64,000 bases of DNA from NCBI GenBank assembly GCA_021401465.1, contig JADDMT010000033.1, positions 62,001-126,000 of the forward strand. The letters run 5' to 3'. Source of the stretch: Teratosphaeria epicoccoides (Eukaryota; Ascomycota; Dothideomycetes; Mycosphaerellales; Teratosphaeriaceae). The position numbers and the translations under genes were made by a program. Under the pieces are notes generated by a model that saw nothing but the letters and a program-made list of their open reading frames with translations, did no database searches and had not been told where the DNA came from. Below are positions 1 through 11,845 of the stretch, piece by piece. Each line of letters opens with the position of its first letter. Position 1 is the first letter of the stretch.

Positions 1-2850
1 TCCTGAGTCCGTCGTTGAGATCAAGGAAGAGCCAGTGGACGAGCCTTCTGTTTCGGGGTCTGAGCAAGGCGCCCAGGCGAAGCTGCTCGGAGTCCAGTAC
101 AGGAGCAGGCTCACAATGCACTTGGTGACAGGTATGGGCGTCGCAAGACACTCGCAGCCGCTGCAAGAGACGCGCAGCACACCATTGACAAGCAAGCATC
201 TTCGACGGCGTTCCCAGCAGATGATACGCAAGCGCGATACGAACAGCAGTCGCATACCTCATGTGCAGCACATGCGGCACGCATGCATAGCCCAATGCGT
301 GAAGGCGGTCGCACAACATGGAGCAATGACAAGAGCGTGGAAGCTGATGGTGACATTCCAGTAGCGTGACGTCCAATGTCCAGCTGAACAAGGAGTGCGA
401 AGCGGATCTCTCGGAGGAGCATGTGCAGAATCGCACGGTTTCCAGGACGACGAGGCGGCACTCGACAGCAAGGTCACTGCGTTTGGGAGCCCTTCGCCTT
501 GGCCATCTGCGTCACGAATGGTCTTACATACGTCGGTCACTCAAAAGGATAAAGTGGGGTCTCATGAGGAATGGGATGTGGATAGTATGGACCGGAGGCA
601 TCTAAAGTTGAGCAACATCATCAGCATCCGAACGTTTCCGTCGCTCGCACCATCAACGCCATCTGAGCCGTGCTCCTTTCAGCCACGCTGCAAGGAGCCC
701 ATGACTCAGTGAATGAAGAACGAACTGGTGGTCTGGTTAGTAAGTTCGCAGGTCTCGCAGGCTTTCATGAAGCGCCGCAGGACTTTGTCCTTTCGGCATG
801 CTGAGCCAGGCCGAGCCCAACTCCAGCAAATCATGACGCAAGCACAGTACACTACATCTTAAACAAAACAATATCCACATCACATAACAGCAATACATCA
901 GATACTATATTATCTAGCAAGCACGTCGATTACGGCCACGATGCTGTTGCGCCCTTTGCTCGTTGGCCGCCTCCACGACTTTGTTGACACCGGCGGTCGC
1001 TAGCGACAGGAAGAGGTTCTCCAAGCAAAGCCAACAACAACATCTAGCAGGGATGCGGCAGGCGCTTGCTCGGCACGCTGGAAACAGCATGGCTGGACTG
1101 TGAGACTCAGCATGGTCGAGATCAGCGTGGCTGGATTCAGCATTGCAGAACTCTCGGATCCAGCAGGAGTGGAGTCGACCGTTGGAACCATCGTGATCAG
1201 ACCACCCGCACGACTACTGGGCGTTGATGTCGAAAGCTGTCGATCGTGCGCATCTGCGGCGACATAGTTGCATCGCCCGCACATCCTCTCACGAATGACT
1301 GCCCGTTGAGCTGCCTCGCCACCATGCCAAAGTATCTTGTCCAATATCGACGTGTAAGGTCGACCATGCCCAACGGCACACATGTCATAAGCAGGTCCGT
1401 AGTCATACAGCAAGTTCCAGCAGTGATCATCAGGGTTTTGGTATGCGTCCTAACGCCGGGACATCGCTACATCTGGAGCCCACAGCATCTAGACAGATCA
1501 TCGGAAACCACCTCAATCTGATTGACGCTGGCTGCATCTTCTACGTTCGCGCTTCCTTCCACGACATTGAACAGCTGGAGACGAAAGGCATCAATGGACA
1601 AGATCGCATTTATCGGTGACCGTTGCTACATCGACCTCAACTTGCACAGGAAGCTAGGTAGGGTGGAAGAGGTCGAGCTTGGCGAGGCGGCTGTTGACAC
1701 CACCTAGCAGAGGCTAGTGATGATGTTCACTCTCTCAAGGCCACGTGCAGTTGTATACAGTTGGCCCAGGTTCTCAACAACGAGCGCTTCGTTGCCGCCT
1801 CCACCATCGCTCTCAGGCATACTAAAAATGGCCTGACTGCCGGCTTAAATACGACTTTGAAGATGGACTCAGCGCTTCAATGCCACGCATCATCAAAAAT
1901 CCACTGTGTTCCACAGTCTCCGATGTCAAAATCTTCAGCAAAGGGTTCTGTGCACTTAGGCCGCTCTTCGACACCGAGCCCAACTATAGTGCAGCGTCAG
2001 CCTAGGAGCATCCCAAGCCAGAGCGACCAAGATTACTTCCACAATCACAATCGACATGCCGTTCTTGCCTGGATTCGCACAGGAAGGTGGCTCGTCTGGA
2101 AGGGGCGGCTGCTAGCGTTCTGGCGAAGGCATCCTACGCGCTTTCTCAAAGTCACGCGAAGTGGTCAACGGTTGGCCGAGGTCCTTACTATCACCATATT
2201 CGACGACAGAGGCCTCCGCCTGTCATTTCGCGATCCCGTATGCTCCTGGTCGTTCTCACATTTGATCGGATTTACGTGCCTTCCTGATCTGGTGATGAGG
2301 GACTCTCTGACTGCTCGACAACTTGTCCGACCGACGGGTTACTTGATAGGATCGGGAGCGTGATCAGTCACGTCCATCTTCGCGCCTGAGAATCAGCTCC
2401 CACAGATGATCGATGCTTAGACGTTCTTGGGTATGAGGAAGGACGGTTTGTGCCGCAATCACGAGCGCTTCGATACAATGCACTACTAAGTCTTTCCCGA
2501 GCACCTTCGCCCTCACCGGAAGACGGTCGCGGGATTCTGGCGCTCTCCGACTATACTGCAGGCTGAGCGTCTAGTAAGTGAGCACCATCATAGCAGGAAC
2601 ATCTCTATAGACGAGAGAGGCTCTAGATACCTCATTGACTAGGAGCCTCACGAAGAAACTGGCCAAGTCTACGAACCTACCTAGGAGCCAAAGGCAAAGT
2701 GCCAATAAGGAGGCGAGAGCAGACTGGTATCGTCAGAAAACTAAGGATCGTGTTGCTCTGAGCAGGAGCATCCCGGGCCGGAGCCACCAATATCACGTCT
2801 ACGCAATATCGACAAACGGTCAACGGGCAGCCTGCGCACTTGCAGGACGC
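1..2850. other. GC-balanced stretch without a recognisable gene
   Basis: Base use is ordinary here and lacks the TAG/CTA excess of the DNA further right. All six frames are closed every 60-200 codons and no translated piece resembles a family I know. Overlapping open frames on both strands look like chance. It may hold exons of a spliced or decayed gene, but I see no convincing series of splice sites. The DNA around 1999 and around 2759 looks weakly alike (both carry a motif of the form aggagcatcc then ccaa), perhaps an old duplication. Confidence 0.5.
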
Positions 2851-2854
2851 CAGC

Positions 2855-3121
2855 GACAATCGGGATCTAATCCTGCTCATCGACCTGAACGATATACAAT
2901 GGCGCGGCACTGTGGGCGATATCGTGCCTCTGATCTATGACAAGAATGCCACCAGCGTCTCTACTACAGAGCACAACAAGCGCACGCTCGATGAGAAGTC
3001 AGATTGCCATGCTTTATGATGAAGGCAACTTTTTGCAAGCGTATCGAGACCTATACCTGCTCGCAGACAAGGCTCTTCGAGATACCGTTAAGCAAGATAA
3101 GTTGCCGTCACCACCGTTGTA
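2855..3121 (+). pseudogene. Broken gene fragment, unknown family
   Basis: From 2855 a plus frame reads a leucine/isoleucine-rich stretch (DNRDLILLIDLNDIQW and on) and closes at a TGA near 3015. The sense then appears to continue in another frame with LYDEGNFLQAYRDLYLLADK, ending at a TAG near 3119. Two natural-looking segments in two frames suggest one frameshift in a decayed gene. The YLLADKAL segment faintly recalls the end of fungal BTB/POZ domains, where a conserved ALADKY-like helix occurs. That is only a resemblance and I would not name the family on it. No start codon, intron or partner gene is evident. Confidence 0.22.
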
Positions 3122-3149
3122 GTGTCTGGTCGAGTGTCCTACGATCCCT

Positions 3150-3630
3150 CAGTCAGCACGTGGAGGCATCCATCTCAGCAGACACGATACGAAACAGTCA
3201 ACAAGTAGAGCCATCGACCTTAGCAGACAGAATACGAGACGGTACAGAGCTTTTCGCCTCACACAGCTCACACCACGACTGACACGACTATCTACCGACC
3301 GCCAGCTCTTTAGGCATCGCTTTAACGACCGCGACCAGAGAGAGAAGCACGAAGGAAAATAGCGACGACCGCTTGGAAGTCTTGTCTGGAAGCACAGGTA
3401 GCGATCGTACCGTATCCCAAACGGTTGCACCGCAGAGGAAGCACTCCCACTCGCCTGCACGATTCCATCTACTTTCGTGGGCACAGCGCGCATCGCACGA
3501 GAAGCTTGATTTTGACTCCTAAATAATAGCACGACAGCTCGATAGGGACTCCCGCTACATACACCGCCTTGTACTCCCTAATTGATGGGAGTTAGAGAAT
3601 CTCGAATGGTGGTTCGTAGGCGGTTGATTG
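3150..3630. other. Intergenic, nothing recognised
   Basis: GC-balanced sequence with short chance frames on both strands. No repeat, RNA gene or motif seen. Confidence 0.4.
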
Positions 3631-3636
3631 CGATGA

Positions 3637-4927
3637 CTATGTTGGGCGCCGGATAGCTTCTTTAATGCGAGATGCCTCCCGGTCGATGCAAATATGCATC
3701 TCAGGGCACTCGGGTTTAAAATGTTGGTACTCTTCTATGCTACTCATAATCCATGCTTCTCGAAGGCCGGCTTGCGCTTTGCGATAGTACAGCACAGGCA
3801 TGTCAGCGGAGTTTAAGAAGGCAGCGCGGAGAAGATAAAAGCAAAGCTTGACAGGAAGAAGGCACATGGGTTCAACTTCTTTCTGAAAAGGCATTCCTTG
3901 CTAGAGCAGCGATCTCTGACGCGGATGTTATGTCTACTAAGCAAGCAAACTGTTTTCGATGCGGGTCATTGCGTCGATCAGCATGCACGTAGTAGAGGCT
4001 AGCACTAGTCACGGGAGCTGAGATCATATCAACGTTTGATGCCCTAGAGCATTCGGATCAGTGCAAGAAACTCTCTCGACAATCCTTTCTAACGCTCTGA
4101 TCATGTACTAATTGCCTCTTCCCCTACGTGTCGACCCTCTTCCTAACGCTTCCTTACCGTGCCCTCACCCTGCAGGCGGACCATGATCTTGGTCCTAAAT
4201 GTTTGCCGATTGCAATGGCACGGACACGGGACTACTCATTAGGCGCCTCTGCAGGTACGGAACCCTGTTCTTGTCGAAGACCTCAGAGTACAAGGTATTG
4301 AGGTGCTTGCCATTATACTCCTGTTCGACGTGGCCTTCCCTCAGGTAATCGCCCATCTCGAAGGCTTCTAGCTGACAGCTCAATGGTAGCCTGCGGTGAA
4401 GCCCTAGGGTTGCGCTGATGACTGTGTGTAGGCATTAACATCTAGTCAGGTCATGTCCAAAGACCTAGTTTCTGGCTCAAATCATGGGCTCGCTGGTCTC
4501 GAGTGTCGTGTTCCTTTGAAGGCCACCTGCCATGTATGGTGCTGTAGGAGGACTGATAGCTTGATCACGCTTAGCTGAAAATGCTTAAGACTTTGCTTCG
4601 TGAGTGCATGTTGAAACATGGCGCAGGAAAAATGGCTGTGCTCGTAGCCGTCGTCGCAGCGAGAGGACTCGCGGTGTTCGTTTTGGCGCTCGGGTAGAGG
4701 ATTCAGGCAGTCTAGGTTAATGGATGCAAACCCAAAGCTCTTGATTCCGGAATTCGCATTAACGTCGCATGCCCTGCAGGAACGGCCACGGGCGAGCGCA
4801 TATCAAAAGGCTTGCTCTTGCGCGATCCCGTAGGCTTAGACGCACGAGCAGGCTGTCGAAAATTGGCCTCGCCGGCCGACTCAACTAGTGTCGTAGTAGC
4901 ACGGAAGTTCGAGTGCATGATTCTCAT
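3637..4927 (-). pseudogene. Possible exons or remnants of a minus-strand fungal gene
   Basis: Three consecutive minus-strand open pieces have natural amino-acid use: 4927-4712 (71 aa, begins MRIMHSNFRATTT), 4383-4195 (62 aa, contains GDYLREGHVEQEYNGKHLNT) and 3894-3637 (85 aa, contains SSIEEYQHFKPECPEMH). They lie in order on one strand and are separated by closed DNA, so they could be exons with introns or a gene broken by indels. I do not recognise the protein. The 3' flank near 4090-4200 resembles 47630-47730 on the far side of the nest (see findings). The alternative is chance open frames in GC-balanced DNA. Confidence 0.25.
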
Positions 4928-4940
4928 GTCTATCAGTATT

Positions 4941-5497
4941 TGCTTTTAGCTTTTGCAGATACAATCTTTCCAGAGGGGGGAACCAGGCTTCGGTAATAGC
5001 TGTCGTACTTTTAACGAGTGAGAAGTTAGTGCCTCCGTGGCAGTATGCTTAATATGTCAAAAGTAAAAGCTTAAAATCTAAAGTTAAAAGGCAGTGTTAC
5101 TAACTTAGGCAACACTAGGCTTATAATTTGTAGACCTGACTCCAGATATTTGTAGGGCATTACTAACAGTATCAAATATGCTTAAGACACTTTTGCTAAT
5201 TAGTTATATGTCAAGTGTAGAAACTTTTACTTGCTAATAGTAAAAGCTTCTAGACATTATATAATAAGCCTTCTAGTAATAATGCTACAAGGATACTTAG
5301 TTAACAGATTGTTTGTTTAGAGTACTTAGCTCTAGAGGAGGCAGAGCTAAGACAAGTTATAATAGTACTAGAGCTATAGGACTATAACATAAAAGTAGTT
5401 AAGGTCTACATAAGTATATTCTACTATAGACATCTAGGCTAATACCTTAAATACCTCCTTAATGACTTAGGCGTAGCTAAATATAAAGAATAAAGTA
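4941..5497. other. AT-rich transition zone
   Basis: Composition changes here from balanced to AT-rich, with abundant TAG, CTA and TTA triplets typical of RIP-mutated fungal DNA. A motif near 5093 (cagtgttactaac) could be the end of a decayed mobile element, but I found no partner terminal repeat. Confidence 0.5.
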
Positions 5498-7400
5498 GAG
5501 GTCTAAGAAGATTTTAATATAGAGAGAGTCTATCTATTTAAGGAATTACTCTAAGTAAAGTGTAAAGGTAGGTACTATAAAGGTTAAAACCTAGGCTTTA
5601 AATAATGTCTACAGACTACTAAAGGTAGATACTCTAATAGTAAAGGACTCTTAGAGCTACTACATATAAGAGACTAAAGAGTTAGTCCTAAAAGCAAGTT
5701 AAGAATCTAGCTTGTTAAATACAGACGCTTTAGAGACATAAGGCTTAGCTACTAATGTTAGTATATAGCTACTTGTAATGCTAACGTTAGGTAGGGCTAT
5801 ATAGTATATAGCAAGATTAGCAAAGGTCAAATTTAGCTAGTTATTACAAATCATTAAAGGCGCCCTGCTTTCTAGCTAGTCTAAGAAGAGCTTAAGCTAC
5901 AAACTACTAGAAAATGTAATTAACATGTATTATGTATGTAGTTAATTATCTGTTTAGCTTTGCTATTATAAAGGTATGTAGTACTATCCTTTACTACCCT
6001 TGACTTCTTATTAAGAGAGTACTATTAGAGGATTAGCAAGCATGCTATACATCTATTAGGGAGGCTTAAGTAACCAGAATATCTAATTAGCATCTATAGT
6101 ACAGAATAGTTACCCTAGACGTAGAAAATGACTTTGTCTAGGTACAGAGCAGGCATAGGAAACTTATGTCATAAGTATAGTAGTCTGAACTATTAGGGTT
6201 CATAAGAGGAAGTAGCTAAGGAAGTAGCATGTTAGCTAATACAGGTAGCTATGAAATATGTCTTTAGGTAGTAGAGGCTTTAATGACTACTTACTTAGCA
6301 TATAGCGTAGGTATACTAGACTAAATAATATCGACAAAGCTATTAAAGCAGATATGCAAGCAGTCTAGCTAGTATAAAAATGACGATCCTAGTCTAGAAA
6401 TAAGTGCTTAATCCTTAGCGAAGCAAGCTAAGAAGATCTTGTAAAAGCTACTACTATGCTAGTAGCGCTTGCTAACCTTAGAAACCTCAAGCTATAACAG
6501 CTATCTATGTCACGAAAATGGTAATGCTGTCAGGAAAAAAGGTTAGCAAATTAACATCTCTTATATACTATTGTTAGTCTAGTAGGGATTAATGTTAGAA
6601 ATTAAGGTTAAGAGCTATACATACTACTTGCGCTGTTAATTGATTCATCTGCTATTTATAGGCGTTAGCATATAGGCATGCAGATCTTCACTAAACTACG
6701 AATAATAGCTTAAAATCACGAGGTACTACTTTAGTAGCTACTATAAGCATAGATGACATGGCTCTTTTTTAGTGTTAATTAGATGTAGCAGGGTACTATC
6801 TTCTACAGACTATGTATCTAGCATTATGCATGCTTGTAGATAGTAGATTTTAACTTTTACAGTATTGCTAAAGTAATAGCAAACTAGTAAGAGGCTTGTG
6901 TACACTATTAGGGCCATTAAATAGTAGCAGAAAATACTCTTTAAGGCATGCTAAGAGGTTTCTAGGTATTATGTATAATGTAGGCTATAAGAATTTAACT
7001 GTTACCTTTAAGGCATAGCAGACTACATGAATAGCGTTTACTAGTATAGAGGAATAGGTTACCCTAGAATACAGAAAAGTAGAGGGTGTTAAAGAAGGCT
7101 ACTAGTTAGCGTCAGAGAATCTGCATTTAATAGTACTCCTTAAGCAAAGCAGAGTATACTAAGATCTTACAAGGTAACGTCATAGCTATAAGGACCTATA
7201 CATATTACCCCTAAGTAGCAGATTATTAGCCTAACTACTTTGCTAATATATGCTAGGTCCTAGCAGCCTAACATGTAGAGTATAATGTAACAGACTACTT
7301 GTATTTAACTATCTTTAGTAACGCTAAGAGGTCTATACTAAGATATCTGTCTATAACATTATAGGTAGTAAAGATATATTTACTAGCAGACTATCTCTAA
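5498..7400 (+). pseudogene. RIP-decayed long reading frame, unknown protein
   Basis: One plus-strand frame can be followed for about 630 codons. It is interrupted by many TAG/TAA codons and only three TGA. Between the stops the residues look like real protein: IERVYLFKELL near 5516, GRYSNSKGLLELLHIRD near 5620, KMTLSRYRAGIGNLCHKYSSLNY near 6127, SIDDMALF near 6747, and HSYKDLYILPLSSRLLA near 7188. The other two plus frames give poorer, more repetitive residues. I do not recognise the family. The C-terminal part faintly recalls proteins linked to fungal telomere-associated helicases, but this is unsafe. It lies just left of element H and is probably part of an older repeated element or gene family, because RIP acts on duplicated DNA. 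Confidence 0.4.
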
Positions 7401-7473
7401 TATATTTAATCCTGCTTTTCTATACTACTTAACTACTACCTCTACTCTAGTACTCTACATTATAACATAGAGC

Positions 7474-7660
7474 TAGTAATATAGTTAATACTATTAGGGG
7501 AGTATTAGAGCTAAATATACTCTAGTATACTACCCTTAGTATGCTATAGATCCTGTCTATTATAGTAGGCATCTCTTTATATGTTAACTTGTATATCCTT
7601 TATCCTATAGGCTTACTACATAAGGGTAAGGATGTAATAATCCTACAACAGAGACTCTAA
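7474..7660 (+). repeat. Diverged relative of the H LTR
   Basis: The sequence starts gttaatactattagggg and continues with a tract matching the H LTR in outline: a run close to gagtattagagc, then tacccttagtatg, then a tgttaacttgtatatcc segment. It is clearly more diverged from both H LTRs than they are from each other. It is probably an older LTR fragment of a related family, lying directly beside the H 5' LTR. Confidence 0.5.
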
Positions 7661-7670
7661 ACCCCTATAG

Positions 7671-8033
7671 TGCTAATACGGTTAATACTAGGGGGCTATT
7701 AGAGCCGCATAGGTTCTGATGCCTACCCTTAGCATGTAGTAACCCTACTACACATAGCAAGGGGGTCCTTCGTACATACGTTAGCTTGTATGTCATCTAA
7801 GTAGGATTAATGCTTGACATAGGATGCCCCTATGTTACTAACCCTACAGTACCCCTACGGGATTAGGCTTAGACATGCTTTCCCTAATTAAGGGGCGTCA
7901 GGGGTTATAAGCACTTATAGCGCTACCTCTGCGATAAGCAGAAAGCAGTGCTATCTTGTACCTATTAAAAGGTCAGATTACTCTATCATACTACGAGATA
8001 TTTTCATGTTATATAGCATATACATCTATATTA
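7671..8033 (+). repeat. 5' LTR of element H
   Basis: It matches 45598-45988 along its length, from (tg)ataC/AgttaatactaggGG to catctatatta. The right copy holds an extra internal duplication of about 30 bp around 45780-45810. The 5' boundary is uncertain by 3 bases (7671 or 7674). Confidence 0.8.
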
Positions 8034-8277
8034 GTTCTGCTTTCTCTCCCCTACTTTATAGTCTAGCAGAGAATACTACGATATGTCTAGAGCACTACGA
8101 ACTCATAACTAACGCATAGTAAGCGCTATCCTAAGCGCACGTAATAGCGAAGCTAGCCTAAGTAACTAGCCTATAAGAGCACCCCCTATAAGTGACACTA
8201 CATTAAGCGACGGTTCTGCTAGAGGCTAATTATGTAGTAGACAAGGCAATAGATCCCCTGTATAGGGACTACAGCTA
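8034..8277 (+). other. Leader and start of gag of element H
   Basis: This is the segment between the H 5' LTR and the A insertion. It contains the presumed primer-binding region (gttctgctttctctcccc) and the beginning of the gag region. It ends in AGCTA (8273-8277), the TSD copy left by element A. Confidence 0.5.
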
Positions 8278-8718
8278 TGTCATAAGGGTAGGTGCCGATA
8301 GCAGGAAGGTAACTAGGTGTTAGACTCGCAGAGCTATGAAGAACATTAATAATAGCAGTTAACCTTGTAACTAACTATCCTCTAGGGAAAGGGAATTAAA
8401 TTAAGCACGAAGCTCCTAACTGCCTATCCTGAAGCTATCCCTATATACTAGAGCGACAGAGTAGCTCTGTTAGATCTGTCAATAGACCCGATAGATCTAT
8501 GTCTGTAGATCTGTAGACTAACCCTATAGATCTAAGGGTCTGTCATCCTATGACAGATCCCTTCTTCCTTGTAGGCCTGTAGATCTGTAGACTAACCCTA
8601 TAGATCCGGGGATCTGTACTTATGTGACAGATCCTTTCTCCTATAACTATGCCTATAACTTATAGTACTTAGGACCCTTATGATCCTGAAACCTGCAGTA
8701 CTCCTAACACTCATGACA
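8278..8718 (-). repeat. 3' LTR of element A
   Basis: LTR with TG...CA ends; on the coding strand it begins TGTCATGAGTG and ends CTTATGACA. It pairs in length and subfamily with 17193-17633. It contains two tandem copies of a module holding gtagactaaccctatagatc (around 8512 and 8588) and several short palindromes of the type gatctgtc...gacagatc. Confidence 0.9.
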
Positions 8719-9413
8719 CTATCCCCCTCTTAGCCTAGCTCGTCCCTAAGCTACCTTATTAGTGCGGGGTTTCTCTTGTCATTTCTTTTTATGCTATGAT
8801 GTCTTCTCTTTCTACATTACTACCTTATGTCATCCTAGACACTAACGCCCCTTTAACGTAGAAACGTAAATGCCGCGCGAATCGAAACTATCGTTAGGGC
8901 TAGGACAGCATGAAGTCCTGTACTTAGTGTTAAGAGTTAAAGCTCATTTGTCAGGTACATATTTCCTTGGGGAAATGTTCGTAATATTACTTTAGCAACT
9001 GTCGGAGTTGCGACGTAAAAGTAACAGAGGTCGAATAGAAGAAGTTAGGTAATTAGCAGAAAAGACTAATTGCTAATCTCGATTATGCAAAGGTAGTCTT
9101 AGCCGAGGCTTTGCAGAAGATAATAGAGGCGCATGCAAAGGAGATGCGTCTTCGAAAATAGTTAGATGCAGTTAACTAGGAGGTCAAGGATAGTCGCGCT
9201 CTCGAGGAGCGTGAGATTAGGGAGGATGAGGCTAAGGAACAGGCTCTCTTGCAGGCTAGGTTTCTTCTTAACCTAGATCCTTTAGCGGGCCTCGCTCTTA
9301 GTCCTATGACATAGAGCGTAATAGAGGGTTTTACTAACGCCTCATATTAGGGTTTCCTGGATAGCGTGATAGCCGAGCCGATTGACAGTGTCCCGCAGGA
9401 GTCTAGTTGTGGC

Positions 9414-10667
9414 TTAGGATCTTCTTCCTAGGTTCGTTCCTTTCTCGAAACTTCGTATCTTTTGCTAACAGTTTCGCAGATATTCTAGGGGTTCCTAGGT
9501 GTTCTTAGTACTCCTATATCCTTCCCATTTTACTAAGTACTCTCGCTGTCTGTCCTGCTAGCGAGTGTCGACAATCTTCTCGACAGAGTACTCGGGTTCT
9601 TCTACTTTAGGGTTAAGTAGTAAGGGTTCTGTTTACAGTGCGGCGTCTAGCGCTGCTTGTTCTAGTAGAGAGACATAGAACATAGGGTGTATTCTTATCT
9701 GCTTAGGTAGCTATAACTCAAAATTAACTAGTCCTTTCTTAGCCTTAATCCTAAATGGTCCTAGTTTTACAGCGTCTAGTTTTTTACTTGGCTTGTCTGA
9801 TTTGATGTGACAGTAGAGAAGATATACCTTGTCCCCCTCCTTGAGAATTAGTCCCTTAATTCTCTTATGATTCGCGTACTATGCTATGTTCTGCTAATAG
9901 AACTACAGGTCGAGTTATGCTTCTGTTTATAGTTAGCGTAGATGTTCTACTCGTCTAAGTGCTACTAGGTTTAGATTACTAGCTAAGACGTCCGGGATGT
10001 CTTCTATAGCTAATCTATATGCCATCTAAAAAGGCAAGAGTCCTATTAACTCTGCTAGCGTACTATTATACGTAAGCTATGCTATTAGCAACAACTCTAC
10101 CTAGTTATTCTAGTCCCTATTTACATAGGATCGAAGGTACTATTCTAACGTCTGATTTAGACGTTCTGTCTGTCTATCTGTCTAAGGGTAGAAGGAAGTA
10201 CTTAGTCGATGTTTAACCTAGAATTGCCTTATTAGGGCTCTCTAGAAGTTAGAGGTAAACACGGATCCTCGATCTGTTACTAGGTCCTATATCATGCCAT
10301 GTAGTGCTACTACCTATTTAATGAAGACATGCGTAATATCTTTAGTCTTAAAGTCTTCGCGGTAAGGGATAAACTTCCTAAACTTAGTAAATCGGTTAAC
10401 TACTACTATGATCCTGTCGAAGAACTCATTCGTAGCGGGTTCTCTTAACTAAGGTAGTTTAACGATTAAATCCCTAGCGAGCGACTCCTATAGCTGTTAA
10501 GGTACCTTAAGTAGTCGTAGTAGCCTATACGGTTTATAACAGTTATACTTACTTCGTTAGTAAGTCACACATTAGCGGACGTAGTCCTCGATTACCTTGC
10601 TTATCCTAGGGAAGTAATATTCTTGTTGGAGAATTTGCTTCATTTTAGACACTCCCGGGTATCCTGC
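9414..10667 (-). pseudogene. 3' end of pol of element A: integrase and chromodomain
   Basis: Read on the minus strand, this ends at the TAA complement at 9414-9416. The last residues form a chromodomain (REYLVKWEGYRST-like, TGG mutated to TAG in places), as in B/C/E/F. Upstream lies the integrase C-terminal barrel and part of the core. The frame is cut at 10667, where the B LTR begins, immediately after the bases cctgc. The missing upstream pol of this copy appears fused into the B-derived stretch. It is mutated by numerous TAG/TAA and is non-functional. Confidence 0.8.
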
Positions 10668-11151
10668 TGTCATAAGGGTAGGTGCTAATAGCAGGAAGGT
10701 AACTAGGTGTTAGACTTGCAGAGCTGTGAAGAATATCGACAATGGCGGTTAACCTTGTAACTAACTATCCCCTAGGGAAAGGGAATTGAGAATTAAGCAC
10801 GAAGCTCCTAACTGCCTGTCCTAAAGCTAGCCCTATATATTAGAGAGACAGAGCAGCTCTGTTAGATCTGTCGACAGACCTGACAGATCCATGTCTGTAG
10901 ATCTATAGACTAACCCTACAGATCTAAGGGTCTGTTATCCTGTGACAGATCCCTTCTTCCTTATAGGCCCATGGATCTATAGACTAACCCTATAGATCTA
11001 GGGATCTGTCCTTACGTGACAGATCCTTTCTCCTATGACTATGCCTATAACTCATAGTACTCCTATGACAGTACCATGACTCATAGCACTTAGGACCCTC
11101 ACGATCCTGTATCCTATAGTACTCCGGACAGTACTCCTGACACCTATAACA
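10668..11151 (-). repeat. Extra LTR (B) inside element A
   Basis: A 484-bp LTR of the same family but another subfamily: gctaatag, aattgagaattaag, aaagctagccc, an extra module around 11050-11090, and an end cacctataaca. It is preceded by cctgc, where A's integrase is interrupted. No second B-type LTR followed by cctgc exists to the right. It is best explained as the 3' LTR of a copy nested in A whose 5' LTR was deleted by recombination. Confidence 0.85.
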
Positions 11152-11845
11152 CTATCCCCCTCTTAGCCTAGCTTGTCCCTAAGCTACCTTATTAGTGCGG
11201 GGTTTCTCTTGTTCTTTCTTTTACGCTATGATGTCTTCTCTTTCTACATTACTGCCTTGTGTCATTCTAGACATTAACGCCCCTTTAACGTAGAAACGTA
11301 AACGCCACGCGAATTAAATCTATCGTTAGGGCCAGGACAGCATGAAGTCCTGCACTTAGTATCAAGAGCTAAAGCTCGTTTGTCAGGTACACATTTCCTT
11401 AGGGAAATGTTCGTAATGTTACTTTAGTATTTGTCGGAGTTATGACGCGAAGGTAACAGAGGTCGAATAGAAGAAGTTAGGCAATTAGCAGAAAAGACTA
11501 ATTACTAATCTCGATTATGCGAAGGCAGTCCTAGCCAAGGCTTCGCAGAAGATGCTAGAGGCGCATGCAAAGGAGATACGTCTTCGAAAACAGTTAGACG
11601 TAGTTAACTAGGAGTTCGAAGATAGTCGCGCTCTCGAGGAGCGCGAGATCAGGGAGGAGGAGGCCGAGGAACAAGCTCTCTTGCAGGCTAGGTTTCTCCT
11701 TGACCTAGATCCTTCCGCGGGTCTCGCTCTTAGTCCTACGACATAGAGCGTAATAGAGGGTTTCGCTAATGCCTCATATTAGGGTTTCCTGGATGGCGTG
11801 ATAGCCGAGCTAGTCGACGGCGTCCCGCAGGAGTCTAGTTGTAGC

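Noticed and set aside
8278..8718. Repeated ccctatag and ctaaccct motifs as telomere repeats
   Set aside because: They are parts of LTR modules, not tandem TTAGGG arrays.
10021..10220. Frame recurring at 23460 and 42258 (about 65 aa, with SLxxYY-type residues)
   Set aside because: It is the complement of the integrase segment around DRGSVFTS to TERLNQ in the family, not a gene of its own.
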